Shown here: one piece after another, positions 15,386 to 22,804 of the stretch | Layout: each line of letters starts with the position of its first letter | Numbering within the stretch: position 1 is the first letter of the stretch | DNA from: an uncultured Chitinophaga sp. | GTDB taxonomy: Bacteria; Bacteroidota; Bacteroidia; Chitinophagales; Chitinophagaceae | Assembly: GCF_937874145.1 (NCBI RefSeq) | Contig: NZ_CALNBI010000236.1 | Location: 1-27,842, forward strand | DNA length: 27,842 bases | Direction: 5' to 3' | Translations under genes and position numbers: made by a program | Notes under the pieces: model-generated | Told to the model about the DNA's origin: nothing | The model's database searches: none | The model's input: only the letters and a program-made list of their open reading frames with translations

Positions 15386-16105
15386 ATGCTACTTAACCAT
15401 CTCGACATTCAATTCCGCTATCCACTCGAAGGATTCCCTACTGAACTGACACTCACCGCGCGCGTAACCTGGAACACAATCCAACATTGTTATCTGCTCA
15501 GCGACATCCGCCTGCCCGGAAGCGCCGGCAGCCCGGTTATCCCTGCCATCCAGCTACGCAGGCAATGCGATAAATGGGTGCACCCCGACAGTAACCGCGC
15601 CTCCGTGCTCACCGAATCCGCCGGCGCCGCCATCGAAGCAGCGGAAGCCGGGAAACTGGCGCACCTCAACGACAGCTGCCCCCAATTAGGTTTTTACCTC
15701 GACAAGGCCATGGAAACCGCAAAAGCGGATTTCGGCAACATCCAGCTGTTCAATCCCTCCTACCGGTCGCTGACCATCGTTACGCAGCGTGGCTTCAAAC
15801 CGGATTTCCTCAGCCATTTCAACGTGGTGACTGCCGCCGATCAGTCGGCCTGCGGCCTGGCGCTGCGGACGGGCGAGCCCTGCGTCATCCCCGACGTTTC
15901 CCAGTCTCACAGCTACGCACCGCACCGGCACATCGCAGAGAAGGCGGGCTACCGCTCGGTAATTTCCACGCCGGTAGTGGCGGGCAACCGGTTCATCGGC
16001 ATGCTGTCCACACATTCCAGCCAGCCACATTGGCAATGGAACCTCCGCGAACAGCAGGAAATCGCTTCCGACCTGGGGCTTTGCCTGGAAGGAAGGCTGC
16101 CCTGA
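15386..16105 (+). CDS. GAF-domain sensory protein
   Basis: This is a 239-residue cytosolic protein when started at the ATG at 15386 (MLLNHLDIQF...); an in-frame GTG at 15260 would add 42 residues that look non-coding and contain the promoter. The N-terminal 90 residues are of unknown type. Residues about 95-235 resemble a GAF domain: KADFGNIQLFNPSYRSLTIV, SACGLALRTGEPCVIPDVS, and AGYRSVISTPVVAGNRFIGMLSTH. There is no kinase, cyclase or DNA-binding part, so it is probably a stand-alone sensor that binds a small molecule and acts through a partner. The histidine kinase at 19911-21869 is a possible partner but is not adjacent. It is convergent with the DUF202 gene, stop to stop with 3 bases between. 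Confidence 0.8.
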   Translation: MLLNHLDIQFRYPLEGFPTELTLTARVTWNTIQHCYLLSDIRLPGSAGSPVIPAIQLRRQCDKWVHPDSNRASVLTESAGAAIEAAEAGKLAHLNDSCPQLGFYLDKAMETAKADFGNIQLFNPSYRSLTIVTQRGFKPDFLSHFNVVTAADQSACGLALRTGEPCVIPDVSQSHSYAPHRHIAEKAGYRSVISTPVVAGNRFIGMLSTHSSQPHWQWNLREQQEIASDLGLCLEGRLP

Positions 16106-16108
16106 TCC

Positions 16109-16486
16109 TCAGGTGCTCTCCACCAGGTACACGATCAGCAGCACGCTGACGAGGAAAATAAAACCGGTCAGCGCCATCAGCAGGCCGGAAGAATGACCGT
16201 ACGTCCCCTCGTTCAGCTGCTTTTCGATATTCCGGTAGCGGAACCAGGAAAATATCACCGTGGCCGCGCCCACCGCCACAAGCGTAATACCCGCCACGGC
16301 CGAAAGCCCGTGCGACTTCACCGCGTATTCCTTCCCCAGCATGAGGGAAAACTGTTTTACGAAAAGTGAGAATTTAACGACCACGAATCCGAACGCCATG
16401 ATGCCGATGCTGGTCCGTACCCATGCCAGGAAAGTGCGCTCGTTGGCGAGATGATCGTTCGGCCCGCCGAATTTCTTAGGTTCCAT
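16109..16486 (-). CDS. DUF202 (YidH-like) small inner-membrane protein
   Basis: This 125-residue protein has the DUF202 opening signature DHLANERTFLAWVRTSIGIMAFGFVVVKF (11-39), whose hydrophobic half forms the first membrane helix. Helix two lies near 63-82 (AVAGITLVAVGAATVIFSWF), then a short basic loop (RYRNIEKQLNEG), then helix three near 102-122. Length and three-helix layout match the family, whose function is unknown. It is divergent from the caspase-hydrolase gene with 157 bases between the two start codons, so the two may share control. Confidence 0.9.
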   Translation of the reverse strand: MEPKKFGGPNDHLANERTFLAWVRTSIGIMAFGFVVVKFSLFVKQFSLMLGKEYAVKSHGLSAVAGITLVAVGAATVIFSWFRYRNIEKQLNEGTYGHSSGLLMALTGFIFLVSVLLIVYLVEST

Positions 16487-16586
16487 AGTCCGTATTTAAA
16501 GGGTCTGCAAGTCGTTAAAGTTACGAAATACGCCCGTCAATGCCGGGGCGCGGCGGACATGCCGCCTTCCGGGGCGGTAAAATTTA

Positions 16587-16617
16587 TTGCCTTATCCATT
16601 CCAAATCAGTAAATTCG
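16587..16617 (+). promoter_or_regulatory. Candidate promoter of the caspase-hydrolase gene
   Basis: TTG (16587-16589), 20 bases, then TAAATTCG (16610-16617), one mismatch from TAnnTTTG. A start site near 16624 would leave a 5' leader of about 20 bases before the ATG at 16644. This supports that ATG over the in-frame TTG at 16587. Confidence 0.45.
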
Positions 16618-16643
16618 GACCAATAACCTCAAACCTTTCCACG

Positions 16644-19600
16644 ATGCCTTCCGTTTTCGCCCTGCTTGTCGGGGTTGCTGAGTACCATCCCGCATCAGGC
16701 GTATCCGGTCTCAACGGCTGCCTGAACGATGTGAAATCCATGCGGGAATATATCCGCGACAGCTTCCCGGCCGATCCTTCCACCAACATCCGCATCCTCC
16801 TGAACGCCGACGCTACGCGCGAAATGGTGATCAGTGATTTCCGGGAACACCTTTGTGAAAACCCTGCTATCAGCGCCGGCGACACCGTGTTGTTTTATTA
16901 CAGCGGCCATGGCTCCCACGCCCCCTCGGCCCCGGAATTCACCGCGCTGAACCAGGATTCCCAGGAACGGGACGAAACGCTCGTGCTTTACGACAGCCGA
17001 CTTCCCGGCCACTTCGACCTGGCCGACAAAGAACTGGCCCTGCTGCTCTCCTGCATCCCGGAGAAAGCGCACGCCGTGGTGATCCTCGATTCCTGCCATT
17101 CCGGTTCCGCCACGCGCTCTATCAAAACCATCCGGCATTCGGGCCTCGCTAAATTCACCAGCGACGCCGACATACCGCGCCGACTCGAAGATTACCTCTC
17201 CGTCGGCGCCACCAGCTACGCCGCCATGCAGGCCGGCGGGAAACTGGAAATCCCAAAATCCCGGCACATCCTCATGGCCGCCTGCGGGCGCCACGAGCTG
17301 GCATACGAAGACGTAATGCCCAGGGGCGTTTTCACCGGATGGCTGACTCGCCTGCTGCGCGAAGCTTCGGGCGGCACAACCTATGCGCAGTTGTACGAAT
17401 CGCTCTATGCGGTCATCAAGAAAAATGCAAATGCGCAAACGCCCCAGCTGAAAGTATATGGCGGCGCCGACCCGGGGCGGTATTTCCTTCTCCCCGAAAG
17501 CGATCCTGCCGCGCCTTTGCTGATCGCCAGGTTTACGGAAAACGAATGGACCGTTAACGCCGGCGCGCTGCACGGCATCTCCGCCGGGCAGGCCGATTAC
17601 GCGCAGGCGCAGGTGCTGCTGTACAAAACGGCCGGACAGCAATCGCCGGACTTCGTGGCAAACATCCAGCGTGTGGGGCTTACCGACAGTGTGATGCGGA
17701 TGCCCGAAGGCGCGGATACTTCCATCCGTTATGCGGCATCCATCATCAACCTGCCCCCGCGGCTGTGCATCCTCGTTTCCGGCGATGCGGCGGATGCTGC
17801 GATGGGCCTGCTTCCCAGGGATCCTACCATTTTCTATCACACTCATCCCGACCGTTATTTCGATTACCGGCTGGATACGTCCGGTGGTGAGCTGCGTATC
17901 CTCGACAGGGTAACGGGGCATCTCGTTCATGGTATGAAAGGCGCCGATGCGGGGGCCTGTAATTACATCGGGGCGGCGCTGGCGCAGATCGGGAAATGGA
18001 AAGCGCTGGAAGCGATGCATAACCCGCAAAGCAACATCCCGCGGGCAGATTTCGATTTCGGGGTGCAGCTGATGGATGAAAACGGCAACTGGCAGGATTG
18101 CACCGGACAGGACATCACCATCGACCTGACCGATTCCCGCTCCGAAATCCCTTTCCGGATAAAACTCAACAACACATCACAGGTCGAATATCATGTGGCG
18201 CTGTACCATCTCGCCCCCAACTTTTCCATTTCCAAACAAACACCCGATACGGATGCCAGCGTACTGCGCAACGGCAAACCGCTGGCCCTGCTCTGCAACC
18301 CGCCCGGCGATTTCCTCACTTTCATGCTCGCGGAAGATGATGTGAATGAAGAAACGGAAATCTTCAAGCTCGTGTATTCCCTGTTCCCCTTTTCGGATTA
18401 TTTCGTGGAAGAAGCGCAGGAACTGGAGCGGTCCATGGCAACGCCCGCTACATCAAAATCCCGCGGGATCGGCGGTGCGAAGAAAGGTTTCCGGAAAGAC
18501 TGGGACGCCCGGGCGCTCAGGATCCGCATCGTCCGCAACGGCGCGAAGCTGGAGAAAGGGAACAGTTTTGATAACGGCATGCTTTCCATCGGCACGCAAT
18601 CGGGGTTCAAGGCGAAGGTGACGGTAACGCCTGCACGCAACAATGCCAAAAGCCTGAATCCCGCGCAGGAATTGCAGTCGATGTTCGAAAGTGCCGAATT
18701 CTCATTCCTGCCCGTGGCCCCGCCTTCCCGGGGGCTTCCTTCCAATACGGTGATAGAATTCACGGGGGTGGAAAATGAAGCTTCGCTGGAAAAACCCCCG
18801 CTGGAAATTCACGTCCGCCAGCCGCTGGAAGACAATGCATCTGTAATGGCCGTTACCATGCAAAACGGGATCGTGGTGCCGCTGGGCTTCCTCGAACCCG
18901 ATGCCAATGGCGAGCACCGGATGTTTATCCATCATGCTCCCGGCGAGCCTGACGAACGAAGGGCCGCGGGGAAGAGCCCCGTGCGCGCGCTCTGGTTTTG
19001 CCTGCTGAAAGTAGTGTTCCGCCGCGACACGGAAATCTTCCGGCTGCGGCACCTCGAATTCCCGGAAGGCGCGCCGGTATACAGCAAGGAGAAAACCAGC
19101 GACAGGATCGGTCAGTCGGAGAAGATCCTGCTGGTCGTTCACGGCATCATCGGCAACACGAAATCGTTGTCGGCCAACCTCGGCTCGCTGCTGGACAGCC
19201 GCCGGTACGATTGCATCCTGACGTTCGATTACGAAAATCTCAATACCAACATAGAAGAGATCGCGGAGAAATTGAAAGAGCGGCTCCTGGCCAACGGTAT
19301 TTCCCCCAGCCGGAAGATCGATATTCTCGCGCATTCCATGGGCGGGCTGGTCAGCCGGTACATGATCGAAGCGCTGGGCGGCGATGTGCTGGCGGACCGC
19401 CTCATAATGGCCGGCACGCCCAATGCCGGATCGGCGTTCGGGAATGTGGAGGATGTGCGGAAATGGTCGGTGCGGGTGCTCACGCTGGCCTGCAATTACG
19501 GCAGGCAGTTCCTTGGCGCCTGGGGGCCTTTCCTGGAGATCGTCAATAAAGGCCTGGCGGCGGCGGGATTTCTCACCAAAACACTCGGCCAGATGAATGC

Positions 19601-19907
19601 CGGTTCCGATTTCCTGAAAGGGCTCAACGGGCAGGCGCGCGATATCGCCACGCGGTATTACATCCTGGCCGGGGATTCGTCCAAATACAAACTGGAAGCG
19701 GCGGACATGGGACTGTTCGAGAAAATCGAGCTCGCCGTGGGGAGCGTTTTATACTGGAAAACGCCGAACGATATCGCCGTGAGCGTGAAAAGCATCTTGG
19801 ATGTGCCGGAAAAATATGTGGCAAAATCGATAGAAACCGGCGCGCACCACCTGAATTACTTCGATTACGACAGCAGCATCAAGTTGCTGAAAGAAATGAT
19901 GGATTAG
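16644..19907 (+). CDS. Caspase-like protease fused to an alpha/beta hydrolase
   Basis: This 1087-residue protein, with no signal peptide or membrane helix seen, starts MPSVFALLVGVAEYHP, which is the first strand of a caspase (peptidase C14) domain. The catalytic dyad is present: His89 in YYSGHGSH and Cys151 in ILDSCHSG. The caspase part ends near residue 285. A middle region of over 500 residues follows, with beta-rich stretches such as VEYHVALYHLAPNFSIS and a basic linker near 440-460, and I do not recognise it securely. The last 270 residues are an alpha/beta hydrolase: LLVVHGIIGN (His833), AHSMGGLVSRY with nucleophile Ser898, AGTPNAGS, and His1068/1069 near the end as candidate catalytic His. 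This arrangement resembles a PGAP1-like or lipase/esterase domain. It could be a proteolytically controlled lipase effector (inference). Confidence 0.85.
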   Translation: MPSVFALLVGVAEYHPASGVSGLNGCLNDVKSMREYIRDSFPADPSTNIRILLNADATREMVISDFREHLCENPAISAGDTVLFYYSGHGSHAPSAPEFTALNQDSQERDETLVLYDSRLPGHFDLADKELALLLSCIPEKAHAVVILDSCHSGSATRSIKTIRHSGLAKFTSDADIPRRLEDYLSVGATSYAAMQAGGKLEIPKSRHILMAACGRHELAYEDVMPRGVFTGWLTRLLREASGGTTYAQLYESLYAVIKKNANAQTPQLKVYGGADPGRYFLLPESDPAAPLLIARFTENEWTVNAGALHGISAGQADYAQAQVLLYKTAGQQSPDFVANIQRVGLTDSVMRMPEGADTSIRYAASIINLPPRLCILVSGDAADAAMGLLPRDPTIFYHTHPDRYFDYRLDTSGGELRILDRVTGHLVHGMKGADAGACNYIGAALAQIGKWKALEAMHNPQSNIPRADFDFGVQLMDENGNWQDCTGQDITIDLTDSRSEIPFRIKLNNTSQVEYHVALYHLAPNFSISKQTPDTDASVLRNGKPLALLCNPPGDFLTFMLAEDDVNEETEIFKLVYSLFPFSDYFVEEAQELERSMATPATSKSRGIGGAKKGFRKDWDARALRIRIVRNGAKLEKGNSFDNGMLSIGTQSGFKAKVTVTPARNNAKSLNPAQELQSMFESAEFSFLPVAPPSRGLPSNTVIEFTGVENEASLEKPPLEIHVRQPLEDNASVMAVTMQNGIVVPLGFLEPDANGEHRMFIHHAPGEPDERRAAGKSPVRALWFCLLKVVFRRDTEIFRLRHLEFPEGAPVYSKEKTSDRIGQSEKILLVVHGIIGNTKSLSANLGSLLDSRRYDCILTFDYENLNTNIEEIAEKLKERLLANGISPSRKIDILAHSMGGLVSRYMIEALGGDVLADRLIMAGTPNAGSAFGNVEDVRKWSVRVLTLACNYGRQFLGAWGPFLEIVNKGLAAAGFLTKTLGQMNAGSDFLKGLNGQARDIATRYYILAGDSSKYKLEAADMGLFEKIELAVGSVLYWKTPNDIAVSVKSILDVPEKYVAKSIETGAHHLNYFDYDSSIKLLKEMMD

Positions 19908-19910
19908 CAC

Positions 19911-21869
19911 TTACATCACCGGCAAAACCACCACCATGACCGTTCCGCCTCCGGGCCGCGAACGGGCGAAGATATGCCCGTGATGGTTTTCCACGATTTT
20001 TTTGCAGATAGCCAGCCCGATGCCCGTACCGGGATATTGCTGGCGCGTGTGAAGCCGTTTGAAGATGGCGAAAATCTTATCGATGTATTGCTCGTCGATG
20101 CCGATGCCATTGTCTTCCACGCTTATTTGCACATAAGCACGGTTTTCCGGGAGGCTGTACAACCTGGCCGCCATCACCGGGGTCAGGGGCTGGCTGTGGA
20201 TATTGATGACAGGGGAACCTACCGAGAACTTCAGCGCGTTTCCCAACAGGTTGGCGAAGAGTTGCCGTAGCTGGGCGGTTTCACCTACGATCACGGGTAG
20301 GTCGCTGACGGTGATCGTGGCGTCCTTTTCCTGGATGGCCGGCTCGAAGTCGGACAATACGTCTGTTATTACATAGTTAAGGTCCGTTTCGCCGGGTATC
20401 CCTTCCGCGTTGGACAAACGGGAATAATTGAGCACGTCGCGGATGAGAGTCGACATCCGGCGGGCGGAGTCGGAAATTTTCGCGAAGTACTTATCGAAAG
20501 CATCTGTATCGCCGGGGTTCTCCCGGATCATGTCGATGAAGGTCTGGATCTTCCGGAGTGGTTCCTGGAGGTCGTGCGAAGCGATATAGGCGAACTCTTC
20601 CAGGTCGCGGTTCGATTTCCCCAGGCGTTCGTTGGATTTGAGGAGCTCTACGGTCCTTTCCTGCACGGTGCGTTCGAGCAGGAGCTCCGCTTCCTTTTCC
20701 GGCGTGATGTCGAGCAGGGTGCCCAGGAGGCGTTCGGGCCTGCCGTCGCGCCCCAGGAAGTAGGAGCCGCGGACCCTTACCCAGCGGTGCGCCTGGTCGG
20801 TGGGGCGGATGATGCGGTGGATGGCATCGTACTCGCCCTTGCCATTGTCTTCCACCAGGGCTTTGAGCTGCAGGAGCGAGCGGGTGTTGCTGACGGGATG
20901 GAGCATGGCTTCGAGGGTGTCGAGGCTGGTGATGGTGCTGAAGTCTACCCCCAGGATGACGCGGCATTCGTCGGAGCAGGTCACTTTCCCGGAGCGGAGG
21001 TCTACTTCCCATACGCCGAGCTTGGTAGCGGACACCGCCATCCGGAAGCGCTCCTCTCCCAGCCGCAGCAGCATTTCCCCACGCTTCTGGCCGGTGATAT
21101 CGCGCGCGATCTTGGAGGCGCCGATAATATTCCCGGAGTCGTCGTAAATGGGGGAAATGGTGAGGGAAATATCGATGATGCGCCCGTTTTTGGTGACGCG
21201 TTCTGTTTCAAAATGGTCTACCCGGTTGCCTGCGGCCAGTTGGCGGAGGATGGCGGGCTCCTCGTCCTGGCGGTCGGCCGGAATGAGGATGGATATATGT
21301 TTGCCGATTATCTCATGGGCTTTGTACCCGAATATGCGCTCGGCGGATTTGTTCCAGGAAGTGATGATGCCGTTGAGGGTTTTGGAAATAATGGCGTCGT
21401 CGGACGACTCCACGATGGCGGCCAGGTGGGTGAGGCCTTCGGTCTGGAGGCGTTGTGCCGTGAGGTCGGTGAGCATGTTGATGGCGCCGATGAGCTCACC
21501 GTTGTTATTGAACAGCGGTTTGGGATGCGGCATTACGATGGAGCGGGTTCCGTCCGGCCGTTCGAAAATGATCTCCTCTCCTTCTACGGCGACGCCGGTG
21601 AGGAGGGTGCGGGCGAGCGGACCGGTTTCGGCGGGGATGGGTGTTTGGCCGTCGGCCTGGAATATTTTGAACGCCCCGGACCAGCGGTCCTGCCCTGACT
21701 GTGGATTGCGGCCCCAGAGTTTGGCGGCGGCGGCGTTGAAGTGCAGGATGAAACCGTTTTGATCCGTGATATAAACAGCAGCAGGGAGGCTTTCGATGAG
21801 TTGTTTTTCCAGCAGCGGCGAGGCCGAGAGGGAATTGCGGGCGGTGTTATTGTTGTTCTGTGCTGGCAT
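19911..21869 (-). CDS. Cytosolic sensor histidine kinase with three PAS domains
   Basis: This 652-residue protein has no membrane segment. PAS domains lie at about 25-140, 145-265 (IVESSDDAIISKTLNGIITSWN, IFGYKAHEIIGKHIS) and 270-395, the last ending GTLLDITPEKEAE. A short coiled-coil-like helix (ERTVQERTVELLKSNERL) leads into the HisKA domain, with phosphoacceptor His432 in IASHDLQEPLRKI. The HATPase domain has the N box (NLLGNALKF, 540-548), the G1 box DNGIGID and the G2 box GTGIGLAICKKI. It closely resembles PAS kinases of the phytochrome-like, bacteriophytochrome-related group in overall form, but lacks a GAF/chromophore domain. No receiver or response-regulator gene is nearby, so its partner is elsewhere. 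Its stop codon is 3 bases from the stop of the caspase gene, on the opposite strand. Confidence 0.93.
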   Translation of the reverse strand: MPAQNNNNTARNSLSASPLLEKQLIESLPAAVYITDQNGFILHFNAAAAKLWGRNPQSGQDRWSGAFKIFQADGQTPIPAETGPLARTLLTGVAVEGEEIIFERPDGTRSIVMPHPKPLFNNNGELIGAINMLTDLTAQRLQTEGLTHLAAIVESSDDAIISKTLNGIITSWNKSAERIFGYKAHEIIGKHISILIPADRQDEEPAILRQLAAGNRVDHFETERVTKNGRIIDISLTISPIYDDSGNIIGASKIARDITGQKRGEMLLRLGEERFRMAVSATKLGVWEVDLRSGKVTCSDECRVILGVDFSTITSLDTLEAMLHPVSNTRSLLQLKALVEDNGKGEYDAIHRIIRPTDQAHRWVRVRGSYFLGRDGRPERLLGTLLDITPEKEAELLLERTVQERTVELLKSNERLGKSNRDLEEFAYIASHDLQEPLRKIQTFIDMIRENPGDTDAFDKYFAKISDSARRMSTLIRDVLNYSRLSNAEGIPGETDLNYVITDVLSDFEPAIQEKDATITVSDLPVIVGETAQLRQLFANLLGNALKFSVGSPVINIHSQPLTPVMAARLYSLPENRAYVQISVEDNGIGIDEQYIDKIFAIFKRLHTRQQYPGTGIGLAICKKIVENHHGHIFARSRPGGGTVMVVVLPVM

Positions 21870-21940
21870 GGTGGATTACGGGCTGAAAGCATCGGGAAGA
21901 TAAGGATTTTTTTGGAGGGATATAGTTAGGGATGCTACAA

Positions 21941-22560
21941 AGAAAAGGCCCCGGAGGGTAAAGACCCCGAGGGGCCACGCCATAAATATTATGGAACTAC
22001 TTCATTTTGTTACGGCACTTGGCATTATTATCAAACCTTTATGATACAAAACTCTAGCGATAATAACGGTGCGCCTTTACATCCGAAGTGAATTTCTTGT
22101 TGGAAATTCACCAGGCGTATAAAATCAAAAAAGGCCCCGCTGGCTTATTTGCGAGACCTTTTATAAAATCAATGGATTCAACCAAAACAAAAATCCGAAA
22201 ACTATGCCTGAGTGTTGCCAATGATTTAAGACCTATGGTAAAGATGCAGGTTATTATCGTTGGCAATTGTTGTTCTTTTGTTAACGACTCAAACTAACCG
22301 GGAGGTTAGTAAAGAAAAAGGCCCCAGCTAGTTGAAGAACGTGGGGCAGGATTATAATCCATGGAATTAACAAAAATCTTGATCAATGCCAAGGTGTTGC
22401 CGATGATCTACATCTACCATTTTTACGCTGCATGCCAAAAAGTGAAAGGCCCTCGCTGGCTGAATAGCGAAGGGCCTATGCATATAAAACTAATGGAAAC
22501 TAACCAGATCAAAATGTGGAGAATCATCGTCTGATTAACTGTCGGTTGATCTATTGCATT
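21941..22560 (-). repeat. Four diverged tandem hairpin units, likely minus-strand RNAs or terminators
   Basis: Each unit on the plus strand has an A-rich tract, a GGCCCC-type stem, its partner arm, an AT-rich spacer of 13-16 bases, then ATGGA(A/T). Hairpins lie at 21947-21976, 22133-22158, 22320-22347 and 22448-22476, and the ATGGA boxes start at 21991, 22172, 22361 and 22493. On the minus strand each hairpin is followed by a T-rich run, as in Rho-independent terminators. In unit 2 the arms are GGCCCCGC and GCGAGACC: two C-A mismatches on the plus strand but two G-U wobbles on the minus strand. Units 2 and 3 also share TGTTGCC(A/G)ATGAT. No peptide is conserved across units. Confidence 0.6.
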
Positions 22561-22607
22561 TTGCGATGTAAAGGTGAAGGATTAATACCTGAACATCAGT
22601 TATTTAT

Positions 22608-22646
22608 TTGTTAACGATTTTAAACATTGCTTAACAAATTGCTAAC
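22608..22646. promoter_or_regulatory. Cluster of TTG-TTAAC motifs upstream of susC
   Basis: TTGTTAAC (22608-22615), TTGCTTAAC (22627-22635) and TTGCTAAC (22639-22646) form three similar direct repeats, with starts 19 and 12 bases apart, about 160 to 200 bases before the susC start. They could bind a regulator, but the region is AT-rich and short matches are expected by chance. Confidence 0.25.
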
Positions 22647-22804
22647 CCAAGTCGCAGCAAAACCATACTACTTTAGACCCATAAATTACCACGTTAACTA
22701 TCAATAACTGCTTTGTCACTCAACGATCTAATGCATCTGACACGGACATGCTTATTTTCTCCATATAGCAAAAGGCTGCAAACTTGACTTCTAAAGCTAT
22801 TGCC

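Larger units (their letters stand above)
21870..22804. other. Gene-free divergent region between the histidine kinase and susC
   Basis: About 935 bases without a convincing gene. Composition changes here from GC-rich to AT-rich. It contains the four-unit hairpin array at 21941-22560, a perfect 9-base inverted repeat at 22088-22111 (GTGAATTTC/GAAATTCAC), a perfect 7-base one at 22293-22310 (ACTAACC/GGTTAGT), and three TTG(C)TTAAC-like motifs at 22608-22646. I see no strong TTG-N20-TAnnTTTG promoter for susC; TACTTTAG near 22669-22676 is the best -7 candidate, but with a poor spacing. Confidence 0.7.

Noticed and set aside
16695..18029. Long minus-strand open frame opposite the caspase domain
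   Set aside because: It mirrors a well-supported protein with intact catalytic motifs; such long antisense frames are common in GC-rich genes and this one shows no recognisable domain.
20574..21698. Long plus-strand open frame opposite the histidine kinase
   Set aside because: The kinase on the other strand has all PAS, HisKA and HATPase motifs; the plus-strand product has low-complexity Gly/Val-rich sequence typical of a shadow frame.
22172..22297. Small plus-strand peptide genes starting at the ATGGA boxes, possible RiPP precursors
   Set aside because: The four predicted peptides differ in length and sequence and lack a shared leader or core; no modification or export genes are nearby.
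21941..22560. Possible CRISPR array
   Set aside because: Units are diverged, their spacing is uneven (about 185, 187 and 128 bases), repeats are not identical, and no cas genes are present.
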